Source of the DNA: Thermovibrio guaymasensis
GTDB taxonomy: Bacteria > Aquificota > Aquificia > Desulfurobacteriales > Desulfurobacteriaceae
Length of the DNA: 64,000 bases
Direction: 5' to 3'
Assembly (NCBI RefSeq): GCF_003633715.1
Contig: NZ_RBIE01000003.1
Span: 55,964-119,963 of the forward strand
Shown: one piece after another, positions 1 through 7,516 of the stretch
Position numbering within the stretch: the stretch's first letter is position 1
Layout of the letters: every line of letters begins with the position of its first letter
Notes under the pieces: generated by a model
Told to the model about the DNA's origin: nothing
Databases searched by the model: none
Seen by the model: the letters and a program-made list of their open reading frames with translations, nothing else
Made by a program: the position numbers and the translations under genes

Positions 1-1268
1 GTGATGAACTCCTTTATTAGCTTAAGCTTTTGAGTAGGCTCATCAGAGAAAGTGTAAGCTGATAGGAATTTCTCTATAAATTCCTTTTTACTTCCGCTAT
101 TACAGTAAATCTCTCCGATTAACTCACCTTCCTCTACCCTATCTCCAACCTTCTTTGAGAAGGAAAGACCTACCGAGTAGTCTATCTCCTCTCCTGCCCT
201 CTTCCTTCCTCCCCCAAGCTCTACGATTAACCATCCCAGTTCTTCCCCGTTAATTCCTGCTACGTAACCGCTATAGGGAGCTCTAACTTCCAACTTCTTA
301 GCCTTTACTTCAGGGTAGGGATTTCCTCCCAAGTACTCAACCCACTCTTTAAATCTTTTAAGGGCCTTCCCTTCTCTGATTACCCTTTCTGCCTCCCTCT
401 TTCCCTTTTCAAAACTTCCCCTCCCCGTTAAAAAGTAGAGGGCTCCAGTTAAGGATGAAACTACCTCAAGGAGGTCCTGTGAAATTTTCCCTGAGAGGGC
501 CTCATAGCTCTCCCTCACTTCAAGGGCATTTCCTGCATAGATTCCTAAAGGTTGGTTCATATCGGTTATCAAAGCTGCAGCCTTTTTACCGTAGAGCTTA
601 CTAACTTCAACTAGGCCCTGAGCCAGTTCTTTAGCACTCTCCATATCCTTCATAAAGGCGCCACTTCCAACTTTTACGTCAAAAACTATCGCTTCAGTAT
701 TCACTGCTAACTTCTTACTGAGAATTGAAGAGACTATTAGGGGAATACTTTCAACCGTTGCTGTTGCATCCCTCAGGGCGTAAATCTTCCTGTCTGCCGG
801 TGCAATCTCCTTTGTCTGGGCTGAAATTGAAAAGCCAAACCTTCTAACCACTTCCTCAATCTCTTCTGCTGAGAGCTCCACCTTCAATCCCGTACTCTCA
901 AGCTTGTCTATAGTTCCTCCAGTAAATCCGAGGGCCCTTCCTGCAAGAAGTGGAGCCTTAAAACCCAGTTCTGCAAGAACGGGGGCTAGAACGATAGAGA
1001 CCTTATCCCCTATTCCTCCTGTGCTGTGTTTATCAACTATTGGCCCTTCAAGGGAGAGCTCCACCGTTTTACCGCTCTTTAGCATTGCTTCTGTCATATG
1101 GAGAGTTTCGTCGTAGCTCATTCCCTTTAAGAAAACCGCCATAAGGAGGGCGGCCATCTGGTAGTCTGGCGTCTGGCCGAGAGTGTAGGATTTAACGGCA
1201 AAGGAAATTTCCTCTTTGGAGAGTTCAAAACCGTCCCGTTTCTTCTTAATAATCTCTTTAAAAATCAT
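1..1268 (-). CDS. deoA: pyrimidine-nucleoside (thymidine) phosphorylase, partial at left edge
   Basis: Splits thymidine or uridine with phosphate into base plus (deoxy)ribose-1-phosphate in the cytosol, for nucleoside salvage. The frame is open from ATG at 1268 to the window edge, about 422 codons. This is nearly the usual 430-440 residues, so only the extreme C-terminus is missing. Visible family motifs are KHSTGGIGDK (phosphate site) and GRALGFTGGTIDKLE, the thymidine phosphorylase signature. An AAGGTGA Shine-Dalgarno lies upstream. It is last in a minus-strand run after an AMMECR1 protein and an M50 protease, with 13-nt gaps or less. Cytidine deaminase elsewhere in the window would feed the same pathway. 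Exact base preference cannot be read from sequence. Confidence 0.9.
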   Translation of the reverse strand, partial: MIFKEIIKKKRDGFELSKEEISFAVKSYTLGQTPDYQMAALLMAVFLKGMSYDETLHMTEAMLKSGKTVELSLEGPIVDKHSTGGIGDKVSIVLAPVLAELGFKAPLLAGRALGFTGGTIDKLESTGLKVELSAEEIEEVVRRFGFSISAQTKEIAPADRKIYALRDATATVESIPLIVSSILSKKLAVNTEAIVFDVKVGSGAFMKDMESAKELAQGLVEVSKLYGKKAAALITDMNQPLGIYAGNALEVRESYEALSGKISQDLLEVVSSLTGALYFLTGRGSFEKGKREAERVIREGKALKRFKEWVEYLGGNPYPEVKAKKLEVRAPYSGYVAGINGEELGWLIVELGGGRKRAGEEIDYSVGLSFSKKVGDRVEEGELIGEIYCNSGSKKEFIEKFLSAYTFSDEPTQKLKLIKEFI

Positions 1269-1281
1269 GGTTCACCTTAAA

Positions 1282-1905
1282 TTAGGTTAAGACGAGAATT
1301 GCCTTGACCATTCCGTTAACGAGGGGGACTAATATCCAGTTGAGAATCGGGCTGATAACTAGAATTATCAGAATAATTGGACCGTAGGGCTCTACCTGTT
1401 TGTACTTTAAGTACAGGTTGTAAGGAAGAAAAGCCTCAAGGACTTTTGCTCCGTCAAGAGGTGGAATCGGAAGGAGGTTAAAAACTCCAAAGGCAACGTT
1501 GATGAAGAGGCTGTACTTGAGGATTAAGAATAGGGGCTGGGCTACGCCAACTGGAAGTAACTCAAAGGGAAAGTATTTTAGTAGGAGTGCTGAAACCAGG
1601 GCGCTTAAGAAGTTAGCCATCGGCCCTGCTATTGAAACTGCAACCTCTCCCCAGCGAGGTCCGAGCTTTCTAAAGTTCCTCGGATTTACCATTACAGGTT
1701 TAGCCCACCCGAACTTAACCAGCAGTAGGGCAACGAAACCTAAAATGTCAATGTGGGCAAGGGGATTCAGTGTGAGCCTTCCCTGAAGTTTTGGAGTAGG
1801 GTCTCCGAGTTTGTAGGCTACGATCCCGTGGGCAAACTCGTGGATAGTTATGGCCCAGAGAACTGCCGGTAGTGCTACTAAAAGGTCAAGTATCCAGTTT
1901 TCCAA
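1282..1905 (-). CDS. site-2-protease-family (M50) membrane zinc metalloprotease
   Basis: Small rhomboid-like-topology M50 protease of the short type (207 residues), without the PDZ domains of RseP. The zinc-binding HEFAH is at residues 22-26 inside the first membrane helix. The third ligand motif, an N-x-L-P-x-PPLDG block with Asp151, sits in a later helix. At least four hydrophobic segments are visible. Family knowledge says such enzymes cut within membrane-embedded helices; the substrate is unknown here. It sits 10 nt downstream of the AMMECR1 gene and 13 nt upstream of the nucleoside phosphorylase, so it is probably co-transcribed. This pairing looks like genome compaction rather than shared function. 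Confidence 0.9.
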   Translation of the reverse strand: MENWILDLLVALPAVLWAITIHEFAHGIVAYKLGDPTPKLQGRLTLNPLAHIDILGFVALLLVKFGWAKPVMVNPRNFRKLGPRWGEVAVSIAGPMANFLSALVSALLLKYFPFELLPVGVAQPLFLILKYSLFINVAFGVFNLLPIPPLDGAKVLEAFLPYNLYLKYKQVEPYGPIILIILVISPILNWILVPLVNGMVKAILVLT

Positions 1906-1915
1906 GCCTTACCTC

Positions 1916-2524
1916 CTATGGAGAAATTTCTTCCTCCACAACTTCCCCGTAGGGTTCAACTTCTGTAAATATCTGTCCCTGAAACTTATAGAACTTACAC
2001 CTTGGGTCAAGCCAGCAGTTTGGAGGAAGGCCCGCCTTCATACAGGTTTGAGATAGGAACTCTTCCTCGTTCCAGCCCCACTCTACGGGCACCTGAGGAA
2101 GGAGAAGTCCGCTTGCCATCCCACACCTTACTATAAGGCCGTCACGTCCAACCTTTATAGCCTTTGGAAGTTCTTCAGGTGGAACGTTAATTGGCTGAGG
2201 GGGAGTTAGAACTGTTACTTCAAAGGTTACGTGGGGGAGTTCCTCAGGCCTCATTGGGTAAAAGCGGGGGTCTCTCGTTGCGGCACTTATTGATGCATCA
2301 ATAGTGGCTAGAACTAAGGGCATTATAGGCTCCGGATACCCTATACAGCCCCTAAGTTCCCTGCTTGGGTACCTCTTTATGGTTACGAAAACTCCCCTCT
2401 CTTCCCACAGTTCTTTAGGAGTGCTTGGTGGAGGTTCTACCTTAACTCCCCTCTTCAAGTACTCTTCAGCGGCCAGCCTTGCAAGTTTTACGAGGAACTC
2501 TCCCTTTTCAAGGTCAAGCAACAT
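1916..2524 (-). CDS. AMMECR1-domain protein (AmmeMemoRadiSam protein A family)
   Basis: Cytosolic 202-residue protein matching the AMMECR1/TIGR00296 family over its full length. The hallmark block RELRGCIGYPEP lies near residues 55-66, followed by the conserved AATRDPRFYPM segment and an EVTVLTPP strand. The family is universal in archaea and scattered in bacteria. Its Cys in RGCIG is suspected to be functional, but no reaction is established. Companion Memo and radical-SAM genes of the AmmeMemoRadiSam set are not adjacent. It leads a short operon with the M50 protease and nucleoside phosphorylase. The SD GGAGGGAG precedes the ATG. Confidence 0.88.
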   Translation of the reverse strand: MLLDLEKGEFLVKLARLAAEEYLKRGVKVEPPPSTPKELWEERGVFVTIKRYPSRELRGCIGYPEPIMPLVLATIDASISAATRDPRFYPMRPEELPHVTFEVTVLTPPQPINVPPEELPKAIKVGRDGLIVRCGMASGLLLPQVPVEWGWNEEEFLSQTCMKAGLPPNCWLDPRCKFYKFQGQIFTEVEPYGEVVEEEISP

Positions 2525-2587
2525 CTCTCCCTCCTTTTAAACTTTCTACTTTTTAAGAAATTCCAAACTGGAGGGAGTAGCAACCTT

Positions 2588-2968
2588 TTAAAGTCCTCTA
2601 AAGAGTGTCTTAAAGGTCCACATACCGAGGAAGGTTGCAGTTAAGCAGAGGAAGACGTTGAGGAGGACGTTTAAGAGGGCTCTCAAGTAAGCTCCCTCAA
2701 GGATTAAGATTGAAGTTTCATAGCTAAAAGTTGAGAAGGTCGTAAGGGCACCGAGGAAACCGGTTATTAACATTCCTTTGTACTGAGGAGCTATTATTTC
2801 CTCAAAAAGTAGGACAAAAAAACCTATTAGGAAACTTCCAAGGACGTTAACCGCTAAAGTTCCCACCGGAAACGGGACTTGAAAGTGCTTTTGAACTAGC
2901 CCTGAAATTAAAAAGCGGGCAATTGCCCCGAAGAAACCTCCTGTACCAATCCAGATTAAGGTGTTCAC
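2588..2968 (-). CDS. crcB: fluoride ion channel CrcB/Fluc
   Basis: Inner-membrane fluoride exporter of 126 residues with four predicted helices, working as a dual-topology dimer in characterised members. Sequence hallmarks are GGFFGAIARF at the N-terminus, the GTLAVNVLGSFLIGF helix with its pore Asn, and GFLGALTTFSTFSYE (the phenylalanine-lined track) in helix 3. Its start overlaps the stop of the upstream 2-phosphoglycerate kinase gene by 4 nt (ATGA), so the two are translationally coupled. I see no fluoride riboswitch in front of it, as expected for an internal operon gene. Confidence 0.94.
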   Translation of the reverse strand: MNTLIWIGTGGFFGAIARFLISGLVQKHFQVPFPVGTLAVNVLGSFLIGFFVLLFEEIIAPQYKGMLITGFLGALTTFSTFSYETSILILEGAYLRALLNVLLNVFLCLTATFLGMWTFKTLFRGL

Positions 2969-4110
2969 GCCTTAACCCCCGTTAACTCAACGAGTCTATC
3001 CGTTATGACCTCAAGCGCCTTATCCCTAGTCTGGTCAAAGTCAATGTTCTCAATTACCGGAGTATTCGTCTCCTTCGCCTTTTGGTAGAGGAAGTCTTGA
3101 ATTCTCCTTATGGCCTTAAAGTTCTTCAGGTACTTTTTGCTCGTTCTCTGGGAGCTCCTCTCCCTTGACTTAAACCTGCTCTTATGCATCTCCTCGTCTA
3201 GAGTTGTAAGGAGTATGTGGACAACGTAAGCCTTATTCTTGAACTTATTCGCTATTCCAGGTATTAGGTGAATTCCCTCAACAACAAGGCTAACGTTCTC
3301 CTTAATCGCCCTGTTTATTACTGCCTCTATTCCAGTTAGGACCTTCTCGCTCTGGTCAAGGAAGCCGTAGATTACCCTCTCCTCCTTCGGAAGTTCTTTA
3401 AGGTAGGGAATCTCATCTCCAGCCCGGTAAGATGAGACGTGGAGGGAAGGGGAGAGCTCCTCTGAAACCATCTTCCTCATAACTTCCCTTATAGAGTCGG
3501 TTGAGGCTATCCTGTTAATCTCAAGGATTCCCGCAAGCTCTGCTGAGAGCCTTGACTTCCCGACTCCGGTTGCCCCTCCAATCAAAATTATTATCGGCTT
3601 ATCAAACCTCTTAGCCTTCCTCCACAGGAGGTACCTCTGGGCAAACTCCTCACCTAACTTCTTCTTTAAGAGCTTTGCGGTAAGCTCCCTAAGTTCAGAG
3701 CGCTTGATGCGGAACAGCCCCCTCTTTACGAGGTAGTCGTAAACCTCTTTAGCAATCTCATAAGCTTCCTTAATATCAACGCCTGCAGAACGGATTGACG
3801 AGGCTAGTATTCCCCTTGAGAATGGGGAGAAGGACTTGCCACACTCCTCACATACTAAAACTTCCCTCTCCTTAACCAGCCTCTTATAGCGGTTTGCCAC
3901 TTTCTTCCCGAACTGGGACTTTAAAACCTTATAGACGAGTTCAATAAGCTCCTCTGTAGTTATCGTCCCCTTAAACTTTTGAGCTACAAGGTCTGCAACC
4001 CTATAAGCATCCTCAACCGATAGTCCCACCTTAGTTAGTGAACGGACGAGAACGCCCCTAGAAAAGGGAAACTTCTCCCCTGAGCTCTCTACTACGAACC
4101 GTTTAGCCAT
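2965..4110 (-). CDS. 2-phosphoglycerate kinase-like protein with two ATP-cone domains
   Basis: The N-terminal 165 residues contain two tandem ATP-cone-like repeats (about 5-82 and 92-165). Each has an FSRG-x-L-x-x-S-(L/I) start and an A-x-R-Y end. A P-loop kinase follows, with Walker A GGATGVGKS at 178-186. This architecture is that of archaeal 2-phosphoglycerate kinases, which make 2,3-bisphosphoglycerate on the way to cyclic 2,3-diphosphoglycerate, a thermoprotective solute. The cyclising enzyme is not in the window, so the substrate is inferred from family only. A CxxC pair (87, 90) precedes the second cone; no partner pair is visible. The start overlaps mltG by 19 nt and the stop overlaps crcB by 4 nt. 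Confidence 0.8.
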   Translation of the reverse strand: MAKRFVVESSGEKFPFSRGVLVRSLTKVGLSVEDAYRVADLVAQKFKGTITTEELIELVYKVLKSQFGKKVANRYKRLVKEREVLVCEECGKSFSPFSRGILASSIRSAGVDIKEAYEIAKEVYDYLVKRGLFRIKRSELRELTAKLLKKKLGEEFAQRYLLWRKAKRFDKPIIILIGGATGVGKSRLSAELAGILEINRIASTDSIREVMRKMVSEELSPSLHVSSYRAGDEIPYLKELPKEERVIYGFLDQSEKVLTGIEAVINRAIKENVSLVVEGIHLIPGIANKFKNKAYVVHILLTTLDEEMHKSRFKSRERSSQRTSKKYLKNFKAIRRIQDFLYQKAKETNTPVIENIDFDQTRDKALEVITDRLVELTGVKA

Positions 4111-5096
4111 TTTCTATACTTCCTCACCTCTTTTAAATGCTGATTATAGCTCCGGCTGAAGGTGTGTCCTCCACGGCCGTTTGCAACAAAGTAGAGGTAG
4201 TTTACATCTGCCGGGTATAGGGCTGCCTCAATTGAAGAGAGTGAAGGGTTGCAGATAGGTCCTGGCGGAAGGCCACTGTACAGGTAAGTGTTGTAGGGGG
4301 AATTTACGGTTAAGTCTTTATAAAGGAGCCTTTCCTTTTCAACTCCTTTCAGCTTTAAAGCGTAGATTACTGTCGGGTCACACTGAACTTTCATACCCCT
4401 TTTTAACCTGTTGTATATAACTGCTGCAATTAAGGGCCTCTCCTCTTTAAGTGAAGTCTCCTTCTCAACTATTGAAGCAACCGTAACTATCTTGATTAAA
4501 TCAACGTCTTTAAGGGCTTTTTTAACCCTGTCAGGAGGAGTGTAGTTTTTAAAGAGTGGGTCAACTACACTGTGGAACCTGCTGACGGCCACCTTTAGAA
4601 CTTCCCTGCAGGAACTCTCTCTGTTAACGAAGTAAGTATCTGGATATATAAATCCCTCAAGAGAGGGAACTTTAAGCCCTTTGAGGAAACTTTTGTCTTT
4701 TGATAGTTTTAGGACTTCCCCCTCTTTACAAAAACCCTTTTGAGATAAGAGTTTATCAACTTCAAAGATGTTAGAGCCGGGAACTATCGTAAATGACTTT
4801 AAGCACGGCCTACCTTCTGTTAGTTCCTTTAAAACTTCAACCGGTGAGAGTTTCCCTTTTATGTCGTAACAGCCGCTCTTTACCTCTATTCCCTTATACC
4901 TTCCAAAGTAGTACAGAAGGGTCGGCTCATCAGTAACCCCTTCCTTTGAGAGCCTATCTACCACTTCTTTTAGCGTCTCTCCCCTCTTTACCTCAAAGTG
5001 GAGGGAGACGTATCGTTCTTTAAAGAGCTCTTGCCTTACGTAGAGGAAGGAAAGAGCAACCCCTATTAGGAGGAGGAAAACTATGAACTTCTTCAA
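4092..5096 (-). CDS. mltG: endolytic murein transglycosylase MltG
   Basis: Membrane-anchored lytic transglycosylase that cuts nascent peptidoglycan and terminates glycan elongation. One N-terminal helix (FIVFLLLIGVALSFLYV) is followed by a LysM-like segment and then the catalytic YceG domain. The VASIVEKET block holds the catalytic Glu near residue 211, and DPTVIYAL and YSGLPPGPICNP follow. An upstream ATG (5117) would add seven residues. I prefer the TTG at 5096 because it overlaps the TGA of the upstream gene (TTGA coupling) and has a GAGGG Shine-Dalgarno 7 nt ahead. Length about 334 residues is normal for the family. Confidence 0.92.
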   Translation of the reverse strand: MKKFIVFLLLIGVALSFLYVRQELFKERYVSLHFEVKRGETLKEVVDRLSKEGVTDEPTLLYYFGRYKGIEVKSGCYDIKGKLSPVEVLKELTEGRPCLKSFTIVPGSNIFEVDKLLSQKGFCKEGEVLKLSKDKSFLKGLKVPSLEGFIYPDTYFVNRESSCREVLKVAVSRFHSVVDPLFKNYTPPDRVKKALKDVDLIKIVTVASIVEKETSLKEERPLIAAVIYNRLKRGMKVQCDPTVIYALKLKGVEKERLLYKDLTVNSPYNTYLYSGLPPGPICNPSLSSIEAALYPADVNYLYFVANGRGGHTFSRSYNQHLKEVRKYRKWLNGS

Positions 5097-5671
5097 GAGA
5101 GCTCCCTCATTGTACACATTAGGCGCTGAAAGGCCGTAAAGTTCGTGAGGACGGCGAGGACACTTAAAGTCGGAAGTAGGTACCCCGTGAAAAGGGCAAA
5201 GAGGAGGATGAAGAACCTCTCAGGCCTCTCAACTAAGCCGACTTTACAGTCAACCCCCAGTGATTCCGCCCTTGCCCTTGCGTAGCTGGTCGCATAAGAG
5301 CCTGCAATAGTTAAAAGGGTTAAAACTAGGAGAAGGGAATCCTGATTAACGTGGGCAAAGTAGCATACTCCTGCAAGGGGGAAGAAGTCTGAGTACCTAT
5401 CAAGGAAGGAGTCTAGAAAAGCTCCAAAAGAGCTCTTCCTCCCCGAAACCCTCGCCAAAATCCCGTCTAACGTATCACAGAGGCCTGAAAGTGTGAAAAG
5501 GAGAGCTCCTGAAAGAACTTCTCCAACTCCAATGAGTATTCCAGATAGTAGGGAGAGAATAAATCCTAAAAAGGTAATGGCGTTAGGAGTAACCCCTATA
5601 CTTTCTAAATTCTGGGCTAAAGGCCTTAGGAGCTCCTGAGTTTTGGCCTTAATGTTCGTAGAGCTTATCAT
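5093..5671 (-). CDS. CDP-alcohol phosphatidyltransferase family protein
   Basis: Inner-membrane phospholipid synthase, 192 residues with several hydrophobic helices. The complete family signature is present: D66-x2-D69-G70-x2-A73-R74-x8-G83-x3-D87-x3-D91, which binds CDP-diacylglycerol and metal. The N-terminal TPNAITFLGF segment is typical of the PgsA/inositol-phosphate-synthase-like branch. The acceptor alcohol (glycerol-3-phosphate, inositol-phosphate or other) cannot be decided from sequence. First gene of a minus-strand run (followed by mltG, the kinase and crcB) whose promoter should lie in the divergent gap 5672-5775. Confidence 0.88.
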   Translation of the reverse strand: MISSTNIKAKTQELLRPLAQNLESIGVTPNAITFLGFILSLLSGILIGVGEVLSGALLFTLSGLCDTLDGILARVSGRKSSFGAFLDSFLDRYSDFFPLAGVCYFAHVNQDSLLLVLTLLTIAGSYATSYARARAESLGVDCKVGLVERPERFFILLFALFTGYLLPTLSVLAVLTNFTAFQRLMCTMRELS

Positions 5672-5775
5672 CTTCCCTTCTTCGCTTTTAAACTTAATTG
5701 GAATTATATTAACTGTTCATTGTAATTTACTACTTAAGGAAATAATTTAATTTTAAGGTTCAAGGGAGGAGAGAG

Positions 5776-6159
5776 ATGGAAAAAGGATTAACGAAAGAAG
5801 AGCTTATGGAGCTCATGGCAATCCTCATGGAAGAGGAGGGTTTTGAAATCTACGAACCTGAAGCAGAGGGAGAGGAGTACCTTCCCGACTTCCTTGCAGT
5901 CTATGAGAACGAGGAGGGCGAGAGGCAACAGGTTGCAGTTCAGGTTGAAGACTGCAACACCTTAAACACCGAAGAGGCCGAGAAAAAGGCAAAGGCGATC
6001 GCAGAGCACTGCCGCCGTTCAGGAGAGGGATTTATATTCGTTGTTCCTATTGAGTGTGAGGAGGAAGGTAGCAGGAAGTTCGAAGAGTGGGGGCTTTCGG
6101 ACGTTGCAGAGTTTATTCCAATAGGGATTGAGTTTGAAGAGGAGGAAGAGGAAGAGTAG
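5776..6159 (+). CDS. acidic 127-residue protein of unknown function, possible inactive PD-(D/E)XK fold
   Basis: Not recognised. The protein is strongly acidic and ends in a run of seven glutamates. The centre reads PDFLAVYEN…VAVQVED, which has the β-hairpin rhythm of a PD-(D/E)XK nuclease core. The expected catalytic lysine position is Asp, so if the fold is right the site is altered. Start ATG has a GGGAGGAGAGAG leader. Its stop TAG overlaps the GTG start of the following radical SAM gene by one nucleotide, so they are coupled. It opens the plus-strand run that ends with the DpdA-like gene, but whether it works with that system is unknown. Confidence 0.75.
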   Translation: MEKGLTKEELMELMAILMEEEGFEIYEPEAEGEEYLPDFLAVYENEEGERQQVAVQVEDCNTLNTEEAEKKAKAIAEHCRRSGEGFIFVVPIECEEEGSRKFEEWGLSDVAEFIPIGIEFEEEEEEE

Positions 6160-7100
6160 TGGAGAGGTACTACTCCTACTCTAAGTATTTAAAGGAAACC
6201 TTCGGAGAGAAGGTCTTTAGAATAACGGTAGATGCAGGCTTTACCTGTCCCAACCGTGACGGAACGAAGGGAAAAGGTGGCTGCATCTACTGCTATTCAG
6301 GCTCAGAGTACAGGCCTGAAAAGAGAGCTCTCAGCGTAAGGGAGCAGATAAGGGAAGGAATGGAGAGGGTAGGCCGCCGCTACGGGGCTAAGAAGTTCCT
6401 TGTCTACTTTCAGGCCTACACAAACACCTACGCTCCCGTTAACGTTCTGAAGGAGCTCTACGACACTGTAAGGGAGTTTAAAGAAGTTGTTGGTTTCATA
6501 GTCGGAACGAGGCCCGACTGCGTTCCCGATGAAGTCCTTCAGCTCCTTAGCTCCTATACAGATAAATACCTGGTTTGGCTTGAGCTTGGCCTTGAGAGCT
6601 CCCACTTTAAGAGTTTAAGGTTCATGAACAGAGGGCACGGAGTTTCAGACTTCGTTGATGCAGTCTTAAGGGTAAGGAACTACCCTGAGATAAAGCTCTG
6701 TGTCCACACAATCTTAGGCCTTCTAACTGAAGACTACAAAGACATGATGGAAACTGCCGATTTTATAGCCTCTCTAAGGCTTGATGGAGTAAAGATTCAT
6801 CCCTTACACGTTATTGAGGGGACAGAACTTGCAAGGATTTATAAGGAAAAGCCCTTTAAGTTACTAGAGCTTGAAGAGTACGTAAAACTCGTTGTTGACT
6901 TTATAGAGAGGCTCCCGGAAAGTACGGTAATTCAAAGAATGACCGGGGAAGCTCCACCTGATATTCTAATCGGCCCTTCATGGTGCACCCAGAGGGAAAA
7001 GCACAGGGTGATAGAGGAAATAAGAAGGGAGTTTGAATGGAGAGATACCTACCAGGGAGCAAAGTGCCGTTTTAAGGGGGAAGTTTGCAGAGGAAGGTAG
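6159..7100 (+). CDS. TIGR01212-family radical SAM protein (YhcC-like)
   Basis: Predicted cytosolic radical SAM enzyme, 313 residues. The [4Fe-4S]-binding cysteines are C30, C42 and C45 in FTCPNRDG…GGCIYC, the spacing that defines the TIGR01212/YhcC family rather than the usual CxxxCxxC. The family's reaction is not established. Later blocks such as FQAYTNTYAP, GTRPDCVP, ELGLES and HTILGLL fit the family over its length. GTG start overlaps the preceding TAG. Its 3' end overlaps the DUF6884-like gene by 16 nt. It could be ordinary housekeeping, merely sharing the transcript with the downstream DNA-processing genes. Confidence 0.88.
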   Translation: MERYYSYSKYLKETFGEKVFRITVDAGFTCPNRDGTKGKGGCIYCYSGSEYRPEKRALSVREQIREGMERVGRRYGAKKFLVYFQAYTNTYAPVNVLKELYDTVREFKEVVGFIVGTRPDCVPDEVLQLLSSYTDKYLVWLELGLESSHFKSLRFMNRGHGVSDFVDAVLRVRNYPEIKLCVHTILGLLTEDYKDMMETADFIASLRLDGVKIHPLHVIEGTELARIYKEKPFKLLELEEYVKLVVDFIERLPESTVIQRMTGEAPPDILIGPSWCTQREKHRVIEEIRREFEWRDTYQGAKCRFKGEVCRGR

Positions 7101-7516
7101 CCCTAATAACCGCCTGTGGGGGAAAGAAGGAGGATAAACCGGAAGTTGCAGGAAGGCTCTATAAGAGCGCAAGGATAAGGCACCTATACAGGCGCTCAAA
7201 GGAGCTCGGAGTTCCCTTCTTTATTCTGAGTGCTCAGTACGGCCTGGTTCCTGGAGATGAAGTAATTAAACCTTATGAAAGGGTAATGAACCCTCAAAGG
7301 TGTAAAGAACTAAAAAAACAGATAGTTAAAGTCTTAAAGGATTTTGATGCAATTGTTTACTTTAGAGGAGGAGCAAGGAAAGACTACTACGACTGCCTCA
7401 AAGAGGCTGCAGAGGAAGCAGGAGTTGAGTTTCTCTCCTTCGGAAGGGGAAATATGAAGGGAATAGGCCTTCTTCCCAAAGTTCTGAGGGAGGCTGGTTT
7501 TGGGATTTCTAAGTAA
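7085..7516 (+). CDS. DUF6884-like small protein
   Basis: Cytosolic 143-residue protein resembling DUF6884. It has an N-terminal ALITACGGKK motif, then LYKSARIRHLYRRS, then FILSAQYGLVPGDEVIKPYE. This pattern (CGxKK plus an SAxYGL-x6-I-x-PYE block) also recalls a domain of archaeosine synthase ArcS, but that link is from memory and not proven. No reaction is known. The TTG start has an AAGGGGG leader. It overlaps the radical SAM gene by 16 nt and the helicase gene by 17 nt, so it is embedded in the helicase-nuclease-DpdA operon. A role in 7-deazaguanine chemistry is inference. Confidence 0.72.
   Translation: MQRKVALITACGGKKEDKPEVAGRLYKSARIRHLYRRSKELGVPFFILSAQYGLVPGDEVIKPYERVMNPQRCKELKKQIVKVLKDFDAIVYFRGGARKDYYDCLKEAAEEAGVEFLSFGRGNMKGIGLLPKVLREAGFGISK

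Noticed and set aside
904..1116. Plus-strand open frame inside the nucleoside phosphorylase gene
   Set aside because: Antisense to a clear, conserved protein; its translation is low-complexity Ser/Pro without family similarity.
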